Source: SKVR01 sp037441525
Lineage (GTDB): Bacteria; Bacteroidota; Bacteroidia; Bacteroidales; UBA7960
Length of the DNA: 64,000 bases
Reading direction: 5' to 3'
Assembly: GCA_037441525.1 (NCBI GenBank)
Contig: JBBISA010000009.1
Coordinates: 1-64,000, forward strand
In this document: piece after piece, positions 55,394-64,000 of the stretch
How the letters are laid out: every line of letters starts with the position of its first letter
Numbering within the stretch: the first letter of the stretch is position 1
Notes under the pieces: generated by a model
Seen by the model: only the letters and a program-made list of their open reading frames with translations
Told to the model about the DNA's origin: nothing
Database searches by the model: none
Translations under genes and position numbers: made by a program

Positions 55394-56110
55394 ATGAAAT
55401 TGAATAGAGACCTAACCAAATTTGTGAATTGGACTTTGGATAATTTATTACCCCCTTTATTGCGCGATTGCAGAGGGTTTATGTATCTGATCTTTTATCC
55501 GTTATTTGGGAAGAAAACCAGATTTTTTATGGATTTTAAGGAAAAAGGATGGGCCTTTACCAATGAAGAATTTAGAAATTATTACATCCTTCTATCCGAT
55601 AAACATATTAAGCCTGAAACAGATTTAAATAAAAAATCGGTTGATTTAATAATAGAAAATCATAGTTGGATCAAAAGTTCTTGATATTGCCTGTGGTAGA
55701 GGTTATTTGGTTAATCTGTTATCTAAACATTTTCCCGAAAAGTTGATATATGGTGTTGACATAATCATACCTAAAGAGCTAAATTCACATTCAAATTTGC
55801 ACTTCCTGACCGGCAATATTGAAAAAATTGATTTCCCCGATAAGTTTTTTGATACGGTAATAAGTACTCATACAATTGAACATACTCAGGATATAAAACA
55901 AGCTATAAGTGAACTTCGCAGAATATGTAAAAAAGATTGATTGTTGTTGTGCCAAGGCAAAGAGAACACAAATATACTTTCGATTTGCATTTGCATTTTT
56001 TCCCTTATATATTTTCCCTGCAAAAATTAATGAATAATCCAAAGGCAATATGCCGGGTCATCGACAATGATTTGTGTTCCATGGAAGAATTGGATGATGC
56101 TGTAAATTAA
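55394..56110 (+). pseudogene. Class I SAM-dependent methyltransferase, broken by two frameshifts
   Basis: Three pieces in different frames make one methyltransferase. Piece 1 starts at ATG 55394 (MKLNRDLTKFVNWTLDNLLP...) and ends in a premature TGA near 55682. Piece 2 carries motif I GSKVLDIACGRGYLVNLL, YGVDIIIPKEL and the motif FFDTVISTHTIEHTQD, reached by a shift near 55655-55670. It stops after RRICKKD, and the frame resumes at an A-run near 55931-55938 as RLIVVVPRQREHKYTFDLHL to the TAA at 56110. Frameshifts in two places with conserved sequence on both sides indicate recent decay, or sequencing error at the A-runs. Substrate unknown. Confidence 0.8.
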
Positions 56111-56555
56111 TGCTTTGACATGGCAGGCAAAACACTCTCCTGATAATTGATCTGATTTAAACAAAAAACACCAACATTATTCCGATACCATTTCCTTCAA
56201 TTTTTTTTCATGTCTTAAAATATGATTCAGTTATGCATTTTTTCGGTGACAATTTGCAATAAAATGAAAACAAGAGCAAAATAAGAAACCCAAATTAAGT
56301 ATTATAATTACAATCAAAACAAGCGACCGCAACACAAGATTATTTTCATCCTTAAATATTTTTTCTGAATGTCCGCAATCTTGCCAGTAATTTATTAGCA
56401 TTAAGATATCAGGCTACTTATCTATTACCGTCAGTTTTAAGTTAAGTTCTCCCGTTAATACGGGAGAACCACACATGTTCTAAAACTAATTCTCATCGGT
56501 GTTTGTGTTTTGCAGAAACATGTGGGTTTCACCGCTGGATTTAATGTTTAATTAA
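56111..56555. other. 445-bp AT-rich intergenic region with inverted repeats
   Basis: No gene seen. It holds a perfect 10-bp hairpin GTTCTCCCGT / ACGGGAGAAC with loop TAAT (56446-56469) and an 8-bp inverted pair CACATGTT (56472-56479) / AACATGTG (56517-56524). There is no T-run on either strand after the hairpin, so it does not look like a simple terminator. Confidence 0.5.
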
Positions 56556-57284
56556 TTAATATCCAAAAACCGTTTCAAGTACTTCAAGGGACTTTAAATC
56601 CCTGAAACCATCAACATGAATACTTAAGTATTGGACTAAACGGTGCAAAATGGCTTTTCGCATTGTGGTGCTAAGCTTTATTGTTTCAATATCATCATAC
56701 CCCTTAAGGGAAATATGGTAAAAATAAAGGCTTTCTTCTTGGCCCAGACAGAAATCACTATTTTCAATACTATTCATGTATTTACCCTCGCTTAAACTAA
56801 AATAACAGCAAGATACCGAATAATTGGTGGCAGGAGCAAAACCAGTGAATTTTGTGAGCTGGAGACAGAAAAGAATATGAAATACTCCTAAATTTCCCTG
56901 AAGATTATCAAGAACGATGACACTACGGGTGATAAAATCAAATATCTGTGAATTGGTTTCCTGGTGTTTGAAAACATTTATCAGGACTTCGGCAATAAAA
57001 ATAGCAATGGCACTTTTCCTGATGTCGGTGGTAATATTCGTCAAAGGGTGTGTGCACCTTATTTCCTTAACATTTTGCAACCCCTGATTGTCTTTCTGAT
57101 AAGCAACCAGTTCAATAAGGGTGAGGGGTTGAAAAAGACTGGCCCTGAAGCGTGGTTTGCTCTTGTAAACACCATGCACAAGATACGATTGAAGGCCAAA
57201 ATTTCGGGTAAGTACACGAGTTATGAGTGAAGTATCGCTATAGCGGAAACTATGTAATACTATACCGGATGTGGTGTGAAGCAT
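56556..57284 (-). CDS. recO: DNA repair protein RecO
   Basis: 242 residues. RecO anneals single strands and, with RecR, loads RecA at gaps. The N-terminal OB-fold is visible (TSGIVLHSFRYSDTSLITRV, SYLVHGVYKSK); the C-terminal helical part includes FHILFCLQLTKFTGFAP. Zinc-binding Cys residues of some RecO proteins are not arranged canonically (VSCCYFSLSEG only). RecO next to porZ is a recurrent Bacteroidota arrangement in my recollection; here a repeat element separates them. Confidence 0.92.
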   Translation of the reverse strand: MLHTTSGIVLHSFRYSDTSLITRVLTRNFGLQSYLVHGVYKSKPRFRASLFQPLTLIELVAYQKDNQGLQNVKEIRCTHPLTNITTDIRKSAIAIFIAEVLINVFKHQETNSQIFDFITRSVIVLDNLQGNLGVFHILFCLQLTKFTGFAPATNYSVSCCYFSLSEGKYMNSIENSDFCLGQEESLYFYHISLKGYDDIETIKLSTTMRKAILHRLVQYLSIHVDGFRDLKSLEVLETVFGY

Positions 57285-57761
57285 GGGGCAGGGGTTATCA
57301 GGTTTCTGGTGTGATGTGTAAGTTATTAACGGTGAACATGCCTGATCATGCCTAAATAGACTTGATAGTATTAAGAAATTGCATTGGTTGGGATCCTTGA
57401 TGGGTTATTAGGAGCATAGCCATCTACAATATTGTCGAAACAACTAACATTATTCATTTTAACCCACAATTTGTCTTTAGCCGTTTTTTCAAATGACCGT
57501 CATTAAAAATTTAAAGTTTTAGGTTATTGATTATGTAACTTTTAATTTGACAAATCGCTGAAGAAAAACTAAATATTTGTAGGCAGAAATGCTTACACAT
57601 TATGGTTTTCTAAAGCGGGGTTTTAGCAGAGCTTCGCAACAATAATATCATCTTCTTAGAATAATTCAGCTTTAACCGAAATTGATTTTGAATCTCCCTG
57701 CTCATCTCTTTTTTCCATCCCGAAAGCTGATAACTGACATCCAAAACCTGACACCCCTTTT
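57285..57761. other. 477-bp intergenic region between porZ and recO, holding repeat copy C
   Basis: Apart from repeat copy C, it contains about 135 bp downstream of porZ and about 170 bp upstream of recO with no promoter or gene I can support. Confidence 0.5.
57460..57625 (-). repeat. Dispersed intergenic repeat, copy C (long form, inverted)
   Basis: Read on the minus strand: CCCCGCTTTAGAAAA, GTAAGCATTTCTGCCTACAA, ATATTTAGTTTTTCTTCAGC, GATTTGTCAAATTAAAAG, TTTTTAATGACGGTCATTTG and AAAAAACGGCTAAAGACAAA, ending GGGTT. It aligns end to end with copy B; its hairpin has accumulated mismatches. Confidence 0.8.
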
Positions 57762-60122
57762 CTACCTCAGAAACATAATTTTTGACACCATCGTTTCTGA
57801 ACCATCGGGATTGGTTGAGAACACCAGGTAAACTCCTGATGAAGGCTTTTGTCCGTGCACTCCTACTCCATTCCATACGAATTGCCCCCCATCAGCAAAA
57901 CCATCATAAACAAGGTTTCCGGCAATATCGGTTATCTTTACCCTGGCATTTGTAACCAATCCGCTAATGGCAATAAAGCCATTGTACCCTGGGCGCACAG
58001 GGTTTGGATAAACAAAAACATCGCTGTGCTGCTGCCCCCCCTCTATAGCAAACCCACGCCAGGAAACCAGGCCGCGATCGGTGGCAAAAAATACTTCCCC
58101 GGTTTGGGGATCAGCCGAAATATCAAGAATATTATTGGATGGAAGCGGGCTGTTGCGTGTGTTGAAATGGCGGATGGTTTCGCGACCGTCGGGCGAGAGT
58201 AAAAATGCCCCTGAAGTTAGTGTGGCAAACCATTTCTTATTAGAACCATCCACAAAAATATTGTTGATGGTTTCGTTGTCGAAAAGCCTGGCATTAAAAC
58301 CATCCTGCACTACAATAATGGATTGGGCATCGAAAGCCTGACCCCGCAATGCACCCTGCGGCGAATAGAAAACCACAACACCTGCGTTGGTGCCTACCCA
58401 GATATAACCTTCGCGGTCTTTTGCCAATGCCGTTACCCTCGTACTGGGCAACGATCCGTTACCTTCCTGGGTGCTTAGTTTCCTGATGTTGAAAGAAGGA
58501 TTATTTCCATCGAGATTTGCTTCCTTAAAAACAATAATACCTCCTCCATTGGGCATTCCTACCCATTTCTGGTCGAAATTGTCTACAATAATGCGCCCCA
58601 GCACTTCATTGCTCCCAACATTTCCGTTATGAGAAAAGGAAATCCAGTTGCCATCGGTCTTGCGCACCGAAAGAAATCGCTCAGCGCCTGAGTTGCTGGC
58701 CCACAGGTTGCCACGGCTATCAAACGCAGTACCTCCCACCCTGATAAAGTCGTTGGCGATGGTACGTCTTTGCAGAGTGCTGTTGGTATGATCATAATAA
58801 TTAATAAGCCCCTGGTCTTCATCAAATTCGGCAATACCACCTAACCAGGCGGCTGCATAAACCCTTTTTGGGTTTCCCGGAATGGTCGTTATCTGGTGAA
58901 AATCGCGAACGTCAAAAAGAGCTGGGAAAGTCCATCGTGTAAAGCTATTCCAGGTACCTTTGTTCAGAACAAAGATCCCTTTATCACTGAACGCATTTCC
59001 AATAATACCAATAATTGACCCGGGTGCAACCCATAATGTGCGGCCGTTGTGTGCCAGTCCAAACGATTCGTTGGTGACTGGCCCTGATGGGATAATGGAT
59101 TCAAAATCGCCCTGCCAGGCTCCGGGAATTCCCCTTATAATACCTTGTCTGTTGTCTCCTATCCACAGGGTACCTTCCTTATCAATTAATGCATCGTTGG
59201 CATTTACAAACTCATCAGCATAATAATCATAATACCTGAACAAAGCGCCCTGTTCATTAAAGATGTAAAACCTGCCATACGACGAACAAAGCAGGAAACC
59301 ATTAACCGATCTGATACTGGTTTTGGGCAATTCAAACCCATCGAGGCCGATCTGGTCGAACAAGTTCCAGCTCCCCCCGTCGAAACGATAGAGTATATCG
59401 CCTTGTGGCCTGCTTAAGTTGGCCAGTAAGATATTGTTGTGGGTTAGGACAAAGGTGTATTTTCCGTTGGACAGGCCAGGTACTCTTGTCCAGAAATTAA
59501 AATCGGCAAGGTTAGGAGCATTTACAGGGGCCCTGAACAAACCAATTTCAGTGGCAGCATAAAAGTGGGTGGATGTTTTTTGGATGTCATAAACCCTCAG
59601 CAAACTACCTTGCGGCCCGATGAACCATGTATCGAGAATGATAAAACGGTCGATATCCAGTACAACAATTCCAAAATCGCAGGCCAGGTAAACCCGGTTC
59701 TGGTCGAAAATCATACTGTTTATTGCCTTGGAGCCCATTATATTGGCCTGCCTTATGTCGGAAAAACTGAAAATATTTTCGCCCTGCATAACATCGATGG
59801 TGCCGTTCTGATAACCCATAAACAGCAGGTTCTTTTGGGGTGAATAACGGATAACGTTAATGCCAAAATCGCTCAATCCATCTACCTTGTCAAATTTGCG
59901 GATACTGTTGAAGGCCTTGTTATACTCCAGCAGGCCAAAGGGTGTGGCAGCATATATAAAACCAGGCTTCTCAGCCAGAGATACCACAGCGCTGGAAGGC
60001 AAATGGTGGCGCCACTGCCCTATGGCAATCTCAGAGTTTTGGGATAACGCCACTGGAAGGTTTAAAATAATAAAGAGCTGGGAAGTTAAGGCGTAAAACC
60101 TAAGGGTATATTTCGGAAGCAT
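57762..60122 (-). CDS. porZ: T9SS surface-complex protein PorZ
   Basis: 786 residues with a signal peptide (LTSQLFIILNLPVALSQ). Two beta-propellers are evident: an N-terminal PorZ_N-type block (IGQWRHHLPSSAVVSLAEK, YAATPFGLLEYN, VDGLSDFGINVIRYS, VYLACDFGIVVLDID) and two-component-regulator-propeller repeats (GTLWIGDN, GNLWASNSGAE, GYIWVGTNAGVVVF). A T9SS C-terminal domain ends it (VFVYPNPVRPGYNGFI, KPSSGVYLVFST). PorZ sits with PorU, PorV and PorQ in the attachment complex that processes T9SS cargo and joins it to A-LPS. P. gingivalis PorZ is similar in length (776). Confidence 0.9.
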   Translation of the reverse strand: MLPKYTLRFYALTSQLFIILNLPVALSQNSEIAIGQWRHHLPSSAVVSLAEKPGFIYAATPFGLLEYNKAFNSIRKFDKVDGLSDFGINVIRYSPQKNLLFMGYQNGTIDVMQGENIFSFSDIRQANIMGSKAINSMIFDQNRVYLACDFGIVVLDIDRFIILDTWFIGPQGSLLRVYDIQKTSTHFYAATEIGLFRAPVNAPNLADFNFWTRVPGLSNGKYTFVLTHNNILLANLSRPQGDILYRFDGGSWNLFDQIGLDGFELPKTSIRSVNGFLLCSSYGRFYIFNEQGALFRYYDYYADEFVNANDALIDKEGTLWIGDNRQGIIRGIPGAWQGDFESIIPSGPVTNESFGLAHNGRTLWVAPGSIIGIIGNAFSDKGIFVLNKGTWNSFTRWTFPALFDVRDFHQITTIPGNPKRVYAAAWLGGIAEFDEDQGLINYYDHTNSTLQRRTIANDFIRVGGTAFDSRGNLWASNSGAERFLSVRKTDGNWISFSHNGNVGSNEVLGRIIVDNFDQKWVGMPNGGGIIVFKEANLDGNNPSFNIRKLSTQEGNGSLPSTRVTALAKDREGYIWVGTNAGVVVFYSPQGALRGQAFDAQSIIVVQDGFNARLFDNETINNIFVDGSNKKWFATLTSGAFLLSPDGRETIRHFNTRNSPLPSNNILDISADPQTGEVFFATDRGLVSWRGFAIEGGQQHSDVFVYPNPVRPGYNGFIAISGLVTNARVKITDIAGNLVYDGFADGGQFVWNGVGVHGQKPSSGVYLVFSTNPDGSETMVSKIMFLR

Positions 60123-60235
60123 TGGGCTGGCAAGATTAAAACAGTTAGTAACCTTTCAAACAAATAAACTACGAAAATATTGTTTATTGTGTTTATTAGC
60201 AAACCACAGCGAAATCAATTTATACTATACCCAAT

Positions 60236-60268
60236 AAAAAAAGAGGAAGGCTATAATACCTTCCTCTT
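60236..60268 (-). terminator. Terminator after the CxxC-plug TonB receptor
   Basis: Ten-bp stem AAGAGGAAGG / CCTTCCTCTT around an 8-base loop; on the minus strand it is followed by a run of T (A-run 60236-60242 on the plus strand). Confidence 0.85.
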
Positions 60269-60299
60269 CTGGCATTATTAAAGGGGAATTCAGATTTAA

Positions 60300-62690
60300 T
60301 TACCTGATAAGGTTGCCAATGCGCAGGCCAAAATAAATTGTACGGGGCATATTGGGGCCATACATATAGCCGGGATCGCGACCATCGCCAAAATCAAAGT
60401 CTTTCTGGTAGGAATTAAACGCATTTTTCAGACCGGCAAAAATCTCAAGGCCGGTATTGTTGAACCGGGTTTTATAACTCAGTCGTGTACCCATATCGAA
60501 GAAATGGCTACTCACTCTGAGTTCACCCGCTTCGGGGTTCTCCGATTCAGGCCCGAAATAGGGTACAAGCATTTTTCCGATATAATTGCCGCTAACTGAT
60601 AATTCAAAATTTTTTGGAAGCTGAAAGTAAGAAGTAATAAAGCCATATTGATTGGGGCTGCGGAAGAATCGTGTTTCATTAAATTCATGCACTTCGCTAT
60701 ACAATGCCTTCTGGATGGTAAAACCAGCTGTTGCGCGCATTTTCCGACCAGGCATTACATTTATTTCTGTGTTTATACCTGATACCTTTGCATAGCCATC
60801 TGCATTTTGTCGGGTGTATTCAACAATACCATCTTCATCAGGTTCGCCATAATGGAGTACAAAAGGATTGGTAAGACGGGTGAAAAAACCTTCTACAAGA
60901 AATCCAACTAAAGTATTGTCAATAAAGCGGTTATAATCCAACGAAGCCATATAACTGCTGCTGGTTTCGGCTTTCAGACTGGGATCGTTGCGATGTAGCA
61001 CCTGCCTTGCACCAGAAGTTAGAATGTGAAGGTCTTCATCGAAAATCTGCGGGGCGCGATACCCGGTAGACCACCCTGCACGTGCCTGTAATTGGGTAGT
61101 TAGTTTGTAAAGAAAGTTTACCCTTGGGCTAAAAACATTGCCTGTCTTGGGATTGAAATTCTGTTGTTTATCTTCAACCTGGTAATTATCAAAACGGCCA
61201 CCAATTGACACCGATAGCTTGCTAATAACAATATCGAATTGGGCAAAAACACCTGCAATATTAATAATCTGGTCTGCCACAATGGTATTATCAGTATAAA
61301 TCGTCTCAGCAGGATTCAATGGATTTAATTCAGGGTAACCCAGTTTCTGGTCGAGCATGGTTTCGCCCGAAAGCTCAGCACCGGCCGTAAAGGTTGACCA
61401 GTCCAGAATGGCTTTGTATTGAGCGCCGGTATTGTAGGTAAGATTAAGGGTGTTTCCGTAATCAGACAGAGATTGGTTTGCTCCATAGTATGTATCGCGG
61501 TTGATATGCTGGGCAGAGGCAAAAAGGGTAAACAGGTCGGTATGACGAAAAAACTGGTTGTAACTTGCAGAGCCCGTGGTTATTTTATGACCGGCCGACT
61601 CAGTAATTACCGCCATGTGAGGCAACTTATCAAAATCGTTTCCACCCCGGCGCTGTTCACTGATATTAAAAAAATCGACTGCCAGTTTCCCTCTCATTCC
61701 AAAACGTTGAAACATTCGTGCACCGAGGGTGGTGTTTTTAATCATCCCCATTTCAGAAAAATCATCTCCATTGGCATCGAAAGGAGCTCTTTCACGATGG
61801 TGGCCAAACATAGAAAATCCGGTACGGCTGTCGAGAGTTACAATTGATGTGTTAAAAGAGATGTTGCTGTCCGGAGCACCTGTACCTTCACCCGACATAC
61901 CAATCCCAGAAATCCCGCTACCTAGACCCACTTCGTAGTTATTTATCATTGGGTCTTTAAGGATTACATTAATTGTGCCTGCGATGGCATTACTGCCATA
62001 CACAGCCGAACCACCGCCGCGCACAACTTCTATTCGTTCTATCATGTTGGCAGGAATCAATTCAAGGCCATATACACCTGCCAGCCCACTGAATATTTTT
62101 CTGCTGTTGATAAGCACCTGAGAATAGGGCCCTTCCAAGCCATTCATCCGAACCTGGGTAAACCCGCAATTCTGGCAATTATTTTCCATCCTGAGGCCCG
62201 GAGCAAAGTTGAGAGCTTCTCCAAGGTTGACTGAATGGGTTGAATTAAAGAGATGGGGACCAAGGGAATTAACAATCACAGCTGATTCATATCTTTTTTT
62301 CTCATTGCGGTCGCCGGTAACAACCACCTCTTCGAGACCCAGCAAATCGGGCAATAACTCAAAAGTTACATCTTGTGTTATCCCGGCCAAAACGTCTACT
62401 TCTATTTCCTGGGGCTTATAACCAACATACCGGGCCACCAGAATAAGCCTTCCTTCGGGTAGGTTTGTAATTTTAAAATGCCCTGTTTCATCAGCAGTAG
62501 TGCCCAAAACTGTCCCTTTTACCAAAATGGTAACGAAAGGGAGGTGTTCGCCATCGGCCATTACATGCCCCGTAATAACGGCATTTGTTCTTCCTGATGG
62601 TTTAGAAGGATACTCTGTGGCAAAAGCAATATTTTGCAATCCAAGAAAAAAAAAGAAAAATGCAATTGAAATAGTATGTCTGATTATCAT
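60300..62690 (-). CDS. TonB-dependent receptor with CarboxypepD domain and Cys-x-x-Cys plug motif
   Basis: 796 residues from the ATG at 62690; a TTG eight bases further is less likely. Signal peptide HTISIAFFFFFLGLQNIAFA, CarboxypepD_reg-like domain (about 40-120: FVTILVKGTVLGTTADETG), plug (LGLEEVVVTGDRNEKKRYES to about 260) and beta-barrel ending TIYFGLRIGNLIR. The plug contains ENNCQNCGFTQVRMNGLEG, with a Cys-x-x-Cys pair, then SAVYGSNAIAGTINVI. Such receptors import iron complexes, cobalamin or other ligands; the Cys pair hints at metal but the ligand is unknown. A second receptor gene ends 222 bp upstream. Confidence 0.9.
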   Translation of the reverse strand: MIIRHTISIAFFFFFLGLQNIAFATEYPSKPSGRTNAVITGHVMADGEHLPFVTILVKGTVLGTTADETGHFKITNLPEGRLILVARYVGYKPQEIEVDVLAGITQDVTFELLPDLLGLEEVVVTGDRNEKKRYESAVIVNSLGPHLFNSTHSVNLGEALNFAPGLRMENNCQNCGFTQVRMNGLEGPYSQVLINSRKIFSGLAGVYGLELIPANMIERIEVVRGGGSAVYGSNAIAGTINVILKDPMINNYEVGLGSGISGIGMSGEGTGAPDSNISFNTSIVTLDSRTGFSMFGHHRERAPFDANGDDFSEMGMIKNTTLGARMFQRFGMRGKLAVDFFNISEQRRGGNDFDKLPHMAVITESAGHKITTGSASYNQFFRHTDLFTLFASAQHINRDTYYGANQSLSDYGNTLNLTYNTGAQYKAILDWSTFTAGAELSGETMLDQKLGYPELNPLNPAETIYTDNTIVADQIINIAGVFAQFDIVISKLSVSIGGRFDNYQVEDKQQNFNPKTGNVFSPRVNFLYKLTTQLQARAGWSTGYRAPQIFDEDLHILTSGARQVLHRNDPSLKAETSSSYMASLDYNRFIDNTLVGFLVEGFFTRLTNPFVLHYGEPDEDGIVEYTRQNADGYAKVSGINTEINVMPGRKMRATAGFTIQKALYSEVHEFNETRFFRSPNQYGFITSYFQLPKNFELSVSGNYIGKMLVPYFGPESENPEAGELRVSSHFFDMGTRLSYKTRFNNTGLEIFAGLKNAFNSYQKDFDFGDGRDPGYMYGPNMPRTIYFGLRIGNLIR

Positions 62691-62768
62691 TTTCAATGTT
62701 TATGGTTTATTGTAGATCGACTTTTGAGGATGCTTTATTTACTTGCTTGCATCTGATTGAAGATGATG

Positions 62769-62825
62769 CAAAATTATAACTACCCCATGTACCATAAAAT
62801 CCCCAATAATGGTGAATCTACCCCA
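62769..62825 (-). promoter_or_regulatory. Putative promoter and tandem CCCCA operator boxes before the TonB receptor
   Basis: Minus-strand -7 element TAATTTTG (62769-62776). Upstream of it, plus-strand boxes CTACCCCA (62780-62787), AATCCCCA (62798-62805) and CTACCCCA (62818-62825) are spaced 18 and 20 bases, about two helical turns. This looks like an activator or repressor array. Confidence 0.45.
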
Positions 62826-62857
62826 GATTACTCCCTCTATTAGGGGTGATAAAATAT

Positions 62858-62895
62858 AAAAAAAGGCAACCAGACCTTTTGGCCAGTTGCCTTTG
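62858..62895 (-). terminator. Terminator after the upstream TonB receptor
   Basis: Nine-bp stem AAAGGCAAC / GTTGCCTTT with a 15-base partly paired loop; on the minus strand it runs into a T-run. Confidence 0.8.
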
Positions 62896-62918
62896 GAAAA
62901 AACGGGTTAATAATAGGG

Positions 62919-64000
62919 TCAGAAAAACCATCGGTAAGTGATGTTGATATTGCGGCCAGGCATAAAATAATTCCGGTCTTCAATTCGGGAAAGATGGTCG
63001 CGATAGCGGGTGTTCAGAGCATTATCAACTCTGAGAATGAGAACATGGCGCCCCCTGGCATTGAGCCTGTAGCCAGCCTGCAAAATAACCAAAGTATAAC
63101 CGTTGGTAATGTCTTCTTCGGGAGCAACACGATTTTGCGCTGCAACTGCTTTAAACCCTGCACCAAGCCACCCTCTTCCAAAATCATATTCCAGTGCACT
63201 ATTGAACCTGAAAGGGGGGATAACAGGTAAGTTTTCACGTGTTCTGTCTTCCTTTTCTCTTATCCCTCTTACATAATCTAAACTTGTTTGCAAAGTGAGT
63301 TGTGGCGAAATGTTGATGGAAGCAGCGAGCTCGCCGCCCGAAAGCATTGCTTCTGACCCCATATATTCAAATACTGGATAACCCGATATTGCATCGACGC
63401 GTCCGGTGGGTTGAAAAACAATATAGTTACGGAAATCGTTAATAAACCCTGTAACCTCGATTTCAAAACGTTCTTTTGAATACTTTATGAACAGGTCGGC
63501 ACCATGGCCAATTTCATCCTTCAGATTCACATTACCCAATTCGTAGGTGCCTGCTCCAAGATGTGGCCCGTTGGCAAAGAGTTCTTCTACCATGGGGTTT
63601 CGGTGCGAACCGGCAAGTTGGGCCCCTATTTCGATACCTTCAAAAGGCCTTATATTGAGCCCCAGAGAGCCTGAATAGTTTAATGAGCTGCGCCCTTGCG
63701 AAACATTGGGGAACTGTGCATTGGAAATTGCCTGCGAATGATTAAAGTCCAGCCTGATACCAAACTGCATCCTTAGGATATGCGAAAGCGGTACTTCCTG
63801 AAAGGTAAAAGCCGCCAGAGAGAATCGCTGTTCGCCTGGAGTGTATATATCGTTGCCCAATATATCGATTCGCTGACCAGAAAGGTTAAAACCAACAGCT
63901 CCCCGGTCGAAAATATTAAATGCCCTGTGTTGAAGGGTAAGGGTTGAACTGGACGCAACCATATCATATTCAAGACCAACTTCTTCGGTTTTAAAACCAG
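62919..64000 (-). CDS. TonB-dependent receptor, C-terminal part (ZnuD-like), cut by window edge
   Basis: Open from the window edge to the stop at 62919, about 360 residues; the plug and N-terminus are outside. The barrel has repeated aromatic strands and the segment HRNPMVEELFANGPHLGAGT, then ELGNVNLKDEIGHGADLFI, a conserved pattern of ZnuD-type receptors, which take up zinc or other divalent metals. It ends NYFMPGRNINITYRWFF with the expected terminal Phe. An internal ATG at 63962 is not the start, because coding sequence continues upstream. Substrate remains inference. Confidence 0.85.
   Translation of the reverse strand, partial: GFKTEEVGLEYDMVASSSTLTLQHRAFNIFDRGAVGFNLSGQRIDILGNDIYTPGEQRFSLAAFTFQEVPLSHILRMQFGIRLDFNHSQAISNAQFPNVSQGRSSLNYSGSLGLNIRPFEGIEIGAQLAGSHRNPMVEELFANGPHLGAGTYELGNVNLKDEIGHGADLFIKYSKERFEIEVTGFINDFRNYIVFQPTGRVDAISGYPVFEYMGSEAMLSGGELAASINISPQLTLQTSLDYVRGIREKEDRTRENLPVIPPFRFNSALEYDFGRGWLGAGFKAVAAQNRVAPEEDITNGYTLVILQAGYRLNARGRHVLILRVDNALNTRYRDHLSRIEDRNYFMPGRNINITYRWFF

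Noticed and set aside
57610..57876. Minus-strand open frame of 88 codons across the porZ 3' end and repeat copy C
   Set aside because: Its N-terminal part is an alternate-frame reading of porZ and its end lies in the repeat; no family features.

Overview
This is a chromosomal segment from a Bacteroidota bacterium, probably class Bacteroidia; the sequence does not fix the genus. The evidence is a near-complete type IX secretion system (T9SS: porP, gldK-gldL-gldM-gldN, porV, porU and porZ, all at their expected neighbours), Bacteroidota-only families (DUF5686, DUF3098, a GldN-type protein, CarboxypepD-type TonB receptors), and promoters with the phylum's TTTG / TANNTTTG signature. Most of the window is housekeeping DNA with tightly packed operons.

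Layout. 1-0.7 kb: a tyrosine-recombinase-like integrase cut by the window edge. 0.8-3.3 kb: a DUF5686 outer-membrane protein. 3.3-7.8 kb: a likely operon ftsX, DUF3098, uppP, truB, queA, ispD. 7.8-10 kb: a methyltransferase and miaB on the minus strand. 10.3-20.3 kb: topA with an arginase-fold protein that has lost metal ligands, then porP and gldKLMN, closed by a strong UUCG terminator. 20.4-24.4 kb: fumC (minus), then rbfA, a methyltransferase and a LolE-like permease. 24.5-29 kb: an NtrC/histidine-kinase pair and a TolC-type outer-membrane factor. 29.4-37.2 kb: nitroreductase, porV, a very long porU-type sortase, a small three-repeat protein and a Nudix hydrolase. 37.2-43 kb: elbB, a MacB-like permease with its adaptor (no ATPase in the window), a cysteine-rich repeat protein, an alpha/beta hydrolase and pdxJ. 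43.2-45.4 kb: a CBS protein and a BamA-like barrel. 45.6-54.9 kb: a maltodextrin module (MFS transporter, malQ, PfkB kinase, GH13 amylase) interrupted by a minus-strand block (prs, rplY/ctc, pth, mutT) and a tRNA-Leu(CAA). 54.9-56.5 kb: an AT-rich decay zone with two broken genes. 56.5-64 kb: recO, porZ and two TonB-dependent receptors.

How the genes work together. GldK/GldN (periplasmic ring) and GldL/GldM (proton-driven motor) form the T9SS core; PorP is an outer-membrane component; PorV shuttles cargo to the PorU sortase, and PorZ belongs to the same surface attachment complex. The maltodextrin genes would degrade alpha-glucans outside the cytoplasm, import the products and rearrange them in the cytosol.

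Less ordinary features: a dispersed intergenic repeat of about 165 bp (29.1 and 57.5 kb, with a shorter copy at 20.3 kb) carrying a removable hairpin; a secreted Ser-Gly-Cys-Thr-Gly repeat protein; a three-repeat helical protein beside porU; the arginase-fold putative pseudoenzyme beside the T9SS core; an attenuator-like leader before tolC; and regularly spaced CCCCA boxes before a TonB receptor with a Cys-x-x-Cys plug. No CRISPR array, rRNA, insertion sequence or complete prophage was seen.
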